Positions 1 to 6,972 of a stretch of DNA of 13,730 bases are shown piece by piece (the stretch's first letter is position 1; each line of letters opens with the position of its first letter). The DNA comes from JAFGED01 sp964551295 (GTDB lineage Bacteria; Chloroflexota; Anaerolineae; B4-G1): assembly GCA_964551295.1 (NCBI GenBank), contig CAZKDJ010000113.1, forward strand, positions 1 through 13,730, written 5' to 3'. The notes under the pieces were generated by a model. The model was not told the origin of the DNA, did no database searches, and was given only the letters and a program-made list of their open reading frames with translations. Position numbers and translations under genes: made by a program.

Positions 1-922
1 GCTCCATGATCGAGTCGGGGCCGGTGTGCCCGACGTTGGCCACGCCATCGGAGCACAGGATGACGCGGTTGATGGCCTCGGGGTCGTAGGCCTCGGCGGC
101 CATCTGATACCCGAGCACCAAACCTTCCTCGGCGTTGGTTGAGCCATCTGGGCTCAGGCGATAGATCGCGTCCAGTATGCGCTCATAGTCCTCGCCGATG
201 GCGGTATGTTCCAACACGATGCGGGCGCGGGAACCGTAGACGACGATGCCGACCTTGTCGCTGGGCCGCAGCTCGCTCACCAGCAGTTGCAGCGCGTCCT
301 TGACCAGTTCCAGCCGGTTCTCCATGTCCATCGAGCCGGAGACGTCGATTACGAAGGTGAGCACGACGTCCTTGCGCTCCTCCGGGGGCACCGTATATCC
401 CTGGATGCCGATGCGCACCAGGTGATACCGCTCCTCGCTGAAGCGAGACGGCGCGCCGTCGATGTGGATGGCAAAAGCGCCGTCGTTCTCACTTGGCGGC
501 TCGTATCCCTGGTCAAAGTAATTGACGTACTCCTCGACGCGCACGGAATCATCGTCGGGTAGGTAGCCGTCGCCGATGTAGCGGCGCATGATGGTGTAGG
601 AGCCGGTGTCCACGTCGATGGCGAAGGTGGACAGGTAGTCGTCCTCGGTGTCGATGAAGGGATTGACGCCATAATCCTCGAAGAACACGTCTCCGTAGGG
701 CTTGTCGTTGGGCTCGGTCTCGCCGCCAGTGGAGGGGCCAGGACCAGCGTCGGCTTCCGCTTCCGGCACTGCTGTGACCATAGCCAATTCGCCCTCTTCT
801 CTGACTACTACGGTCTTTTTGACGACTAATTCCGGCATTGGCGCGGCCGAGGGACAGCAGCCTGCCAGCAGCGCGGCGGCTGTGGCCAGTAGGGCCAGTG
901 TGACATACGGTTTGGTAATCAT
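1..922 (-). CDS. VWA-domain lipoprotein, YfbK-like (3' end beyond window)
   Basis: This is the N-terminal 307 residues of a cell-surface lipoprotein with a von Willebrand factor A domain. The ATG at 922 follows a strong ribosome site (AAAAGGAGG at 931-939 in reverse). A signal peptide ends in the lipobox L-A-G-C with Cys22, then a low-complexity linker (about 23-70). Residues 97-175 resemble the VWF_A N-terminal region of the YfbK family (DVDTGSYT, SVRVEEYVNYF). The VWA fold follows with a complete MIDAS: D193-x-S195-x-S197, T262 and D292 (CSDGVAN). Such proteins bind metal and probably a protein partner; the substrate is unknown. The reading frame is open to base 1, so the C-terminal half (a DUF3520-like region in the family) lies outside. 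It is divergent from the receiver/GAF/PAS gene. The family assignment is firm and the role is not known. Confidence 0.9.
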   Translation of the reverse strand, partial: MITKPYVTLALLATAAALLAGCCPSAAPMPELVVKKTVVVREEGELAMVTAVPEAEADAGPGPSTGGETEPNDKPYGDVFFEDYGVNPFIDTEDDYLSTFAIDVDTGSYTIMRRYIGDGYLPDDDSVRVEEYVNYFDQGYEPPSENDGAFAIHIDGAPSRFSEERYHLVRIGIQGYTVPPEERKDVVLTFVIDVSGSMDMENRLELVKDALQLLVSELRPSDKVGIVVYGSRARIVLEHTAIGEDYERILDAIYRLSPDGSTNAEEGLVLGYQMAAEAYDPEAINRVILCSDGVANVGHTGPDSIME

Positions 923-948
923 TTCGCTTCCTCCTTTTGAATGTGATG

Positions 949-969
949 AGCGGCTCTCTGGTGGCCGCT
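949..969 (-). other. Small hairpin in the leader of the VWA gene
   Basis: AGCGGC at 949-954 and GCCGCT at 964-969 form a 6-bp perfect stem with a 9-nt loop, 27 bases upstream of the VWA start codon. It could form in the 5' leader of that mRNA. Function is unknown, and a stem this short can arise by chance. I could not identify a convincing promoter for the VWA gene. Confidence 0.3.
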
Positions 970-1014
970 TCTATGGGGTTACATGCAGTTCTACAGAAAA
1001 AAGTTCATGGCTTT

Positions 1015-1043
1015 TGTAGGACAAGATGACATCTTGTCCCACA
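1015..1043. repeat. GTAG-headed palindrome (REP-like)
   Basis: GGACAAGAT (1019-1027), GAC, ATCTTGTCC (1031-1039) is a perfect 9-bp hairpin. TGT/ACA pairs extend it outward across one mismatch. GTAG (1016-1019) abuts the stem, the architecture described for REP sequences handled by RAYT (Y1-type) transposases. It lies in the divergent intergenic space between the VWA and GAF/PAS genes. The core GACAAG-N7-CTTGTC recurs at 7828-7846. Confidence 0.6.
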
Positions 1044-1058
1044 GGTAGGAAACGGAAA

Positions 1059-1088
1059 GGGTTACAGATTGTAACGCTACTGTAACCC
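1059..1088. promoter_or_regulatory. Candidate operator: three TGTAAC/GTTACA hexamers
   Basis: GTTACA lies at 1061-1066, TGTAAC at 1070-1075 and TGTAAC at 1081-1086. The first two form a palindrome with a 3-nt spacer. The two TGTAAC copies are tandem with an 11-bp period, one DNA turn. The outer GGGTTACAG (1059-1067) and CTGTAACCC (1080-1088) form a 9-bp inverted repeat. The array ends about 20 bases before the extended -10 at 1105, where an activator or repressor would be expected to bind. Confidence 0.5.
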
Positions 1089-1104
1089 GCGCCCGTAGAA
1101 TCTG

Positions 1105-1113
1105 TGCTATGAT
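1105..1113 (+). promoter_or_regulatory. Extended -10 promoter of the receiver/GAF/PAS gene
   Basis: TG-C-TATGAT is a good extended -10 element. No recognisable TTGACA lies 16-18 bases upstream, consistent with dependence on a factor bound at 1059-1088. Transcription would start near 1120, giving a leader of about 28 bases. Confidence 0.5.
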
Positions 1114-1147
1114 GAAGTGAGCAAACGCTTGTCGTGTGGAGGTCGGT

Positions 1148-2431
1148 GTGACGGCGATGGACGACAGTCCGATCAAGGCCCTGATGATCGAACATGATCT
1201 GAAGTATGCCTGGCGGCTGCGGGAGATGCTCTCGCAGGTTCCGGGCGCCTTGTTCCACCTGGAGTGCGCCAGCCAGCTCTCGGCGGGCCTGGACCGCCTG
1301 GAGATGGGCGGCATCGACGTGGTCTTGCTGAGCCTCTCGCCGCAGAACGCGCTAGGTTTTGACGCCCTGGCCCAGGTGCAGGCGCAGGCGCCCGATGTGC
1401 CGTTGATCGTGATCGGCCTGCACGACGACCAGGCGCTGGCCATGAAGACGATCCGCTGGGGTGTGCAGGATTATATCGTCCGCGGGCGGGTGGATGGCAC
1501 GCAACTGGCGTGCTCGATGCGCTACGCCATCGAGCGCAAGCGCATGGAGACGGTGCTAGCGCAGCAGTACCACGAGGTGGGACTCCTCAACCGGGCCATT
1601 CAGGCCTTTAACTCTTCCCTCGATCTGGATCACGTGTTGGCCACCGTCTTGGAAGAGACGCGACATCTGTTGCAGGTGGTGGCGTGTTCCATCTGGCTGG
1701 TCGAGCTGGAGACGGGCGACTTGGTCTGCTGGCAGGCTACCGGCCAGAAGGGCGACGTGGTGCAGGGATGGCGGCTTTCGCCGGGAGAGGGCATCGCCGG
1801 CCTGGTGGCTGTCGAGGGGCAGAGCCTGATCGTGCCGGATGCTGTGGTGGACGAGCGTCACTTCGGGGGGTTGGACCAGTTGACCGGGCTGGAGCTGCGC
1901 TCTATATTGACCGTGCCGTTGCAGGTCCGGAACAGGGTGATCGGCGTGTTGCAAGTGCTGGATTCAAAGCCTGATCGTTTCAGCACGGCCGATCTGACGC
2001 TGTTGGAGCCGCTGGCCCTGGCCGCAGCGGCTGCCCTTGAGAACGCGCGGCTGTACGAGGAGACGGAAAGGCTGCGGGCGTTTAACGAAAAGATCGTGCA
2101 GGGTATGGAGGAGGGGGTTCTGCTCGACGATGCGACGGGGCGCATCACGTTTGTCAATACCAGGGCGGCGAAAATGTTGGGGTACACCCCCGAAGAGTTG
2201 GAGGGGCAGCATCGCATGGTCATCCTGGCGCCCGAGTGTATGGTCGCGATCGAGGAGGAGAGCGCCAAGTGGGCGAAGGGTGGTTCCAGCCGGTACGAGG
2301 CAGAGCTGCTGACCAAGGAGGGCCAGCGCGTGCTCGTCGTCGTCAGCGCCAGGCCGATGTTCAACGATGGGCGTTTTGCGGGCGTGCTCTCGGTACTGAT
2401 CAATCTCAACGGGCACAAGCCGGCAAGCTAG
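1148..2431 (+). CDS. Degenerate receiver-GAF-PAS signalling protein
   Basis: A 427-residue cytoplasmic sensor-like protein. I chose GTG at 1148 because GGAGGT at 1138-1143 precedes it closely; GTG 1136 has no such site and ATG 1157 is an alternative. Residues about 7-122 have a CheY-like receiver fold, but the phosphoacceptor Asp is Ser62 (VVLLSLS), the conserved Thr is Gly90 and the conserved Lys is Arg112. E15/D17 remain from the acidic pocket. A GAF domain (about 156-296) follows, including SILTVPLQVRNRVIGVLQV, then a PAS domain (about 311-424, FVNTRAAKMLGYTPEEL). There is no histidine kinase, GGDEF, HTH or other output domain. It probably senses a ligand and acts by protein contact. The domains are clear; the partner is unknown. 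Confidence 0.88.
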   Translation: MTAMDDSPIKALMIEHDLKYAWRLREMLSQVPGALFHLECASQLSAGLDRLEMGGIDVVLLSLSPQNALGFDALAQVQAQAPDVPLIVIGLHDDQALAMKTIRWGVQDYIVRGRVDGTQLACSMRYAIERKRMETVLAQQYHEVGLLNRAIQAFNSSLDLDHVLATVLEETRHLLQVVACSIWLVELETGDLVCWQATGQKGDVVQGWRLSPGEGIAGLVAVEGQSLIVPDAVVDERHFGGLDQLTGLELRSILTVPLQVRNRVIGVLQVLDSKPDRFSTADLTLLEPLALAAAAALENARLYEETERLRAFNEKIVQGMEEGVLLDDATGRITFVNTRAAKMLGYTPEELEGQHRMVILAPECMVAIEEESAKWAKGGSSRYEAELLTKEGQRVLVVVSARPMFNDGRFAGVLSVLINLNGHKPAS

Positions 2432-2444
2432 TGAGCTCATAGTC

Positions 2445-2515
2445 GTAGCCGCGATTTCCGAATCGCGTGCATTGTGTCACAGACACACCCGGCGCGATTG
2501 CGAAATCGCGGCTAC
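2445..2515. repeat. REPIN-like inverted pair of GTAG hairpins; possible bidirectional terminator
   Basis: Two 23-nt copies lie in inverted orientation (2445-2467 and, reversed, 2493-2515), matching at 21 of 23 positions. Each begins with GTAG and folds on its own: CGCGATT-TCCG-AATCGCG at 2450-2467 and CGCGATT-GCGA-AATCGCG at 2493-2510. The spacer contains a third perfect hairpin, TGTGTC-ACA-GACACA (2473-2487). The element fills the gap between two convergent genes. No T-tract follows on either side, so intrinsic termination is plausible but not shown. Confidence 0.75.
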
Positions 2516-2531
2516 AGATCAGGCTTTGGCG

Positions 2532-5500
2532 CTATGGTGCCTCTATGACTGTCACCTCCGACGCGACCACATCCGACATTCCCTTGCTCGCGGCGTTCAC
2601 TCTGAGCGCAAAGTCGCCGACGTCCCCAGCGCGGATGACGAACGCGGTCGATGCAACGCCGCTCGGCGGCAGGGTGAGTGCCTGGGGCGGCGATTCCAGC
2701 GTGTACCAGCCGGCGGGCTGTGGCGAGAGCTGTATCGTCTGCGCCCGGTCGAGGTAGTTGTAGAGCGTGACGGTCACGGTGACCACCTCGCCCTGGGTGA
2801 CCGTCTGCGGCAGGTCGAGCTGGGCGAAGAAATCCTGAAAGACGACGATGTCGTAGGTGGCGGTGCCCAGGTCGCCCTCCCGCGTTGAGGCCAGCGCCGT
2901 CAGACGCCAGGTGGTGACGCTGTCGGCCAGCGGGAGATCGAGCGCCAGCGTGCCGTCCTCGCCCGTGATCGCCTCGGGGACCCAGTATAGCGTCTCGGGA
3001 AAGACCTGGCGCAGGGGGTACGGCTCGGTTGGGAGGGGTACCGTGGTAGGGACCGGCGTGGGCGGCGGCAGTACCGGCGTTGTGGTCGGTTCTGGCGCCA
3101 GTGTCGCCTCGGCTGCCGGTTCGGTTGGTTCGGTCGTCGCCATCTCTGGTGGGGCGATCACCTTGGTGGGTTCGGTTTCTACTTCTACAGTCACCACTAC
3201 CTCCTCTCCTTCCTTTTCCACGATTTGGGTGACCACGACCTCTTTCTCGACCACCTCCGGCGCCATCGCTGGGCAGCAACCGGTCAGCCAGCCCACTGGC
3301 CCGGCGTAGACGGCCGGGTTGCCCAGCGCGCGGGTCAGGTCGGAGGCCGCGCCGGGGACGAAGGGCAGGTACACGGCCAGGGGAATCAGCAGCAGGGCCA
3401 GCACTGTGGTCGCCCAGCCGGTGGCGCGCCGCCCTTCCAGCACCCATCCCTGGCCCAGCGTCGCCAGGGCGATCACCGCCAGCAGGAATGTGATCACGAT
3501 CCACGCGATCACCACACCGGCCGGATCGCCGCCGCGTGCGGCCAGGGCCACCAGCAGCCCGGCGAGGACGATGTAGGCCGCCAGCAGCCCGGCTGCCAGT
3601 TGCGCGCGCGCGTCTCGCCTGTGCCAGCCGTGGACGGCCAGCCATATCAGCAGGGCGACGATCGTCACCAGGACGGCCACCGGAGCGCCGATGCCCAGCA
3701 CGGCCCACAGCAGCAGCATCACGCCGCCGGCGATGAGCCCGATCACCGGCGAAGCGACGAACAGGATCAAGGCGCCGATGAAAACGCGGCGCAGCGCGCG
3801 TTTGAGGCAACCGCTCAGCCGCAGCCCTTGCGCCACCACGCCGCTCAACAGCAGCGGCAGCGCGGCGAGCACGAGACCGAGGCGGTTGGCCAAAGCGGAG
3901 CGAGCGACTCGTGCGATGTCCTGCGCAGGCTTGGCGGTGGAGGTTTCGGCGAGGGAAAAGTCTGTCCCAGGCACCCCGGCCCAGGCGGCGCGGGCGGCTT
4001 TTTCCTGTGTCTCGCGCATTTCTTCTTCCGCGTCTAGCAGCGTGGGCACGTCGAGGCCCTGTGTGCCTCGTTCGGCCAACTTCTCTTCTAGCAGGAAGTA
4101 GGCCCGCACAAAGTCCGGTGGCCACGCCTCCAGGGCGTAGACCGACTCGTCGACGATGCCGATACCCAGGGCGGTTTGAGTGGGTTGGTTGATCGGTTGG
4201 TTGGTTGAGGTGAGGGTAGTGCGGATTTGTACGTGTGCGGTCTCGCCGGGGTGGTAGGACTCTTGGTCGGCGCTCACGGCCACGGCGACCTGGCGTGGCG
4301 CGTCCACGATCACCAGGCGCGTGTCGCGCACGAAGGTGTCGGTGCCGCCGCTGGCGTCGGTGCCGCCGCTGGCGGCAATGGCGTAAGCGTGGAGTTCGAG
4401 CGTGCCGACCATGGTGCCGTCCAGGTCGAGGGCAAAGGTGGCCCTCCCGTCTTCGACCGGGGCCGAGAGGATGGCGATCGTCTGGTGGGTTCTAATGACG
4501 TCCAGGTAGATCGTCTGAGTGGATTCGTCCAGTCCAGAAGCCAGCACCTCGGCCCGCAGCGTGTCGCCGACCTCATAGGCGACGCGTTCGGTGCGCAAGA
4601 GGAGCACCTGTGGTAGACTGTCGCGCTGGAAGCTGAACGCAGCATCGCCCTGGTTGCCCCGCGCGTCTTTGGCCCGGATCGTGATCTGATCGGACGCGCC
4701 CGGCACATAGCGGAATTCGGCCAGTCCGTAAGGGCCGGTGGTCAGGGTCCGGCTGCGGTCCTCTGCCTCGACGGTTAGCGTCGTCTGGGCTGGCTGTCCG
4801 TCGGGGTAGGCGGTCATGATAAAGACGACGTTTTCGACGCCGGGCTTGAGTTGGCCGCCCTCGGGAACGGCGCGGATGAGGAGCGTCTGCGCGGATACGG
4901 GAAGAAAGTGGCGCATGCCCGCCCGCTGTCCGGCCGTGTCGACCACGTTGGCTTCCAGGTCGAAGAAGGCCGACTCCGCCGTCGTCGACGCGCCGAAGGA
5001 GGCCGGCAGGACGAATTCGAACCTAAAGACGCCATCCGCGTCGGTCTCTCCCTGCACGATGCGATCCGGGTCGCCGCGCGGCGACGTGGTGTAACCCTGC
5101 AGGGTCACCTTGCCGCTGACCACCGGCTGGCCGAAAAAGTACGCCGCCTGCACGGTCCCGGTCACGCGCTCGCCGGGGGCGTAATAGTCGCCCTCGGTCT
5201 CCAAGGTGACGTGGAAGGCGGGCCGGTCGTAATCGCCCACGGTGACGGTACGTTCAGAGATGGTATTGTCCAGGCTGGTTTGCAGCGTATACTGGCCGTG
5301 CAGAGCGTCGAGTGGCAGCGCGAAATCGAACGCGGCGATTCCGAACTCGGAGGCGTTGCCTGTATAGTCTGCTAGCCTCTGGCCTTGGGGGCCGTCGACG
5401 GTGAAAGCGATCTGCCGACTCGCCGCCGGTTTGAGGTTTACGGCGTCGAGAGCCAACGTGCGCATGTGGATCGTCTGACCGGGACGGTAGGCGGGCTTAT

Positions 5501-6197
5501 CGGAATTGAGGAGCAGTTTGTAGTCGCGCTCGATGACGATAGGGCTCACGATTCGATCCGTGCCGCCTGCCGAGACCGTCTCGACCACCAGGTCGGCCTG
5601 ACCCTGCAGATCTTGTGGCACGGTAAAGCTGACGTTCGCGGTGCCGCTGGCGTCCGTCTGGCCGGTGTAGACAGTGCGGGCCTGTCCCGGCGCGCGTCCG
5701 ATCTTGACCACGACGTCTGCGCCCGCGATGGTCTCCACTTCCTCGGTTGATTGGACGATGACGCGCAGCGCCGCCTGGCTGCCGGGAGCCAGTTGATTCT
5801 GGCCCAGCACCAGCGTCTGGTGTGGCGCGGCCGGCGCGGGCAGGCTCAGCACCTGGGCGGTGTTGACGGCAAAGAAGAGGATCAGCACGGCCAGCAGCCC
5901 CTGGGCGATCAAACCGCGCCGCTGCCACAATCCCAACCACGGACGCCGCCGCGTGCGTCTCTCTAATCGCTGGCGGAGGAATTCCCGAATCCGTTCGTCC
6001 GCTTCTGTGGGCAGGCGCACGGGGGAAAGGGCGGCGTCGAAGGTAGCGCCTAATTCCTGGCGCAGTGCGCGCAACCGTTCGAGTTCGGCGGCGCAGCGGG
6101 AGCATTTCGCCAGGTGGGCTTCCACCTGTGCTCGTTTCCGCTCGTCCAGTTCCTCGTCCAGGTATGCGAGTAGTTCAGACTCGACGTGCGCGTTCAT
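2532..6197 (-). CDS. Anti-sigma zinc finger fused to alpha-2-macroglobulin-like membrane protein
   Basis: A 1221-residue protein; ATG 6197 follows AGAGGT with 7-nt spacing. Residues 1-40 are a zf-HC2-type anti-sigma domain (H28-x3-C32-x2-C35). A TM helix lies at about 97-117. Residues about 125-665 are tandem beta-rich macroglobulin domains (DKPAYRPGQTIHMRTLALD is a typical MG2 motif). Residues 672-760 match a bait-type domain (GIGIVDESVYAL). Then come about six TM helices (772-947), an internal lipobox-like LTGCCP (971-976), a VVEKE-rich segment, a Pro/Thr linker (1007-1058) and an A2M domain (FPETLYWVPEAI at 1066, SVTTWRLTALAS at 1093). It stops at 1221 with no thioester domain. It lies 39 nt after an ECF sigma gene, so it very likely sequesters that sigma factor. 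Protease sensing is my inference. Confidence 0.88.
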   Translation of the reverse strand: MNAHVESELLAYLDEELDERKRAQVEAHLAKCSRCAAELERLRALRQELGATFDAALSPVRLPTEADERIREFLRQRLERRTRRRPWLGLWQRRGLIAQGLLAVLILFFAVNTAQVLSLPAPAAPHQTLVLGQNQLAPGSQAALRVIVQSTEEVETIAGADVVVKIGRAPGQARTVYTGQTDASGTANVSFTVPQDLQGQADLVVETVSAGGTDRIVSPIVIERDYKLLLNSDKPAYRPGQTIHMRTLALDAVNLKPAASRQIAFTVDGPQGQRLADYTGNASEFGIAAFDFALPLDALHGQYTLQTSLDNTISERTVTVGDYDRPAFHVTLETEGDYYAPGERVTGTVQAAYFFGQPVVSGKVTLQGYTTSPRGDPDRIVQGETDADGVFRFEFVLPASFGASTTAESAFFDLEANVVDTAGQRAGMRHFLPVSAQTLLIRAVPEGGQLKPGVENVVFIMTAYPDGQPAQTTLTVEAEDRSRTLTTGPYGLAEFRYVPGASDQITIRAKDARGNQGDAAFSFQRDSLPQVLLLRTERVAYEVGDTLRAEVLASGLDESTQTIYLDVIRTHQTIAILSAPVEDGRATFALDLDGTMVGTLELHAYAIAASGGTDASGGTDTFVRDTRLVIVDAPRQVAVAVSADQESYHPGETAHVQIRTTLTSTNQPINQPTQTALGIGIVDESVYALEAWPPDFVRAYFLLEEKLAERGTQGLDVPTLLDAEEEMRETQEKAARAAWAGVPGTDFSLAETSTAKPAQDIARVARSALANRLGLVLAALPLLLSGVVAQGLRLSGCLKRALRRVFIGALILFVASPVIGLIAGGVMLLLWAVLGIGAPVAVLVTIVALLIWLAVHGWHRRDARAQLAAGLLAAYIVLAGLLVALAARGGDPAGVVIAWIVITFLLAVIALATLGQGWVLEGRRATGWATTVLALLLIPLAVYLPFVPGAASDLTRALGNPAVYAGPVGWLTGCCPAMAPEVVEKEVVVTQIVEKEGEEVVVTVEVETEPTKVIAPPEMATTEPTEPAAEATLAPEPTTTPVLPPPTPVPTTVPLPTEPYPLRQVFPETLYWVPEAITGEDGTLALDLPLADSVTTWRLTALASTREGDLGTATYDIVVFQDFFAQLDLPQTVTQGEVVTVTVTLYNYLDRAQTIQLSPQPAGWYTLESPPQALTLPPSGVASTAFVIRAGDVGDFALRVNAASKGMSDVVASEVTVIEAP
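4182..4210. repeat. GGTT-rich microsatellite inside the macroglobulin gene
   Basis: Short GGTTGGTT units recur around 4182-4210 and encode the NQPINQP stretch (about residues 666-672) just before the bait-type domain. Tetranucleotide repeats in a coding region are prone to slippage. Confidence 0.5.
4339..4374. repeat. Perfect 18-bp tandem duplication in the macroglobulin gene
   Basis: Two adjacent identical 18-bp units (4339-4356, 4357-4374) encode the tandem ASGGTD-ASGGTD at about residues 609-620. The repeat keeps frame and probably extends a linker between beta domains. Confidence 0.85.
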
Positions 6198-6236
6198 CGC
6201 GTGTACCTCTGATTTCCAACCAACCGATTCTGTCGA

Positions 6237-6965
6237 TCACTCGCCTCTCGATTCCAGCTGCTCCTTCAGCTTAAGATGGGCGTAATACAGCCGCGACTTG
6301 ACGGTGCCCAGGCTGACAGACAGCGTCTCGGCGATTTCGCCGTAGGATAGACCCTGCTGGTAGCGCAGCAGCACGGTGACGCGCTGCTCCTCGGAAAGCG
6401 TATCCACTGCCTGCCACAGCCCGACCGCTTGTTCTCGATCCAGCGCGACCTGTTCTGGATTGTGGTCGGGGTTTGGCTCTGGGATGTGCTCGAGCCGCTC
6501 CTCGATCTCGTCCCAATCTGCTGTAGACGGGCGCTTGCGCCGCATCCGCGAGCGGCAGCGATTGACGGTGACACGATAGAGCCAGGTCTCGAAGCGCGCT
6601 GGCCCGGCGACATCATAGTTCGGCAGCGCGCGCAGTACATCGAGGAAGGTTTCCTGCACCGCGTCCTCGGCCTCATCGCTGTTGCGCGTGGTGAAGAAGG
6701 CGACGCGATAGACATAGTCCTTGAATCGATCATACAGTGCCTCGAATGCCCTGGGCTGGCCGCTCTGGAAGCGACGAATCAGGTCGCTCGTCGGAACGCC
6801 CATCTCTTGCGCCTTTTCGCCGATTCGGGCGCCGACGCGCTTGGCGAACGAGGCGACGCGAGAGACGCATTTGCTGGCACAGTTACAGAGGATCGTCAGG
6901 ATCCCTGGCTGGCTGTGCCAAAAGTGGCCGAGCGGGCCTTGAACAAGCACGGCTACCTTGGACAT
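6237..6965 (-). CDS. ECF-type RNA polymerase sigma factor
   Basis: A 242-residue sigma-70-family factor that directs RNA polymerase to a specific promoter set. Region 2 is at about 73-142 (ALYDRFKDYVYRVAF, DEAEDAVQETFLDVLRAL, WLYRVTVNRCRSRMRR). Region 4 is at about 185-236 (LSEEQRVTVLLRYQQGLSYGEIAETL, then SLGTVKSRLYYAHLKLKEQL with the recognition helix). There is no region 1 or 3. ATG 6965 gives a 54-residue N-terminal extension with a CNCASKC cluster. GC-rich third positions favour its being coded, but no ribosome site precedes it. A conventional ECF start would be ATG 6803 (MGVPTSDLIRRF). The downstream anti-sigma fusion, 39 nt away, is almost certainly its regulator and co-transcribed. 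Confidence 0.93.
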   Translation of the reverse strand: MSKVAVLVQGPLGHFWHSQPGILTILCNCASKCVSRVASFAKRVGARIGEKAQEMGVPTSDLIRRFQSGQPRAFEALYDRFKDYVYRVAFFTTRNSDEAEDAVQETFLDVLRALPNYDVAGPARFETWLYRVTVNRCRSRMRRKRPSTADWDEIEERLEHIPEPNPDHNPEQVALDREQAVGLWQAVDTLSEEQRVTVLLRYQQGLSYGEIAETLSVSLGTVKSRLYYAHLKLKEQLESRGE

Positions 6966-6972
6966 CGGTATT

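Noticed and set aside
2512..4125. 537-codon minus-strand frame inside the macroglobulin gene
   Set aside because: Low-complexity Arg/Gly/Ala composition, no domain or start signal; it shadows the convincing 2532-6197 frame.
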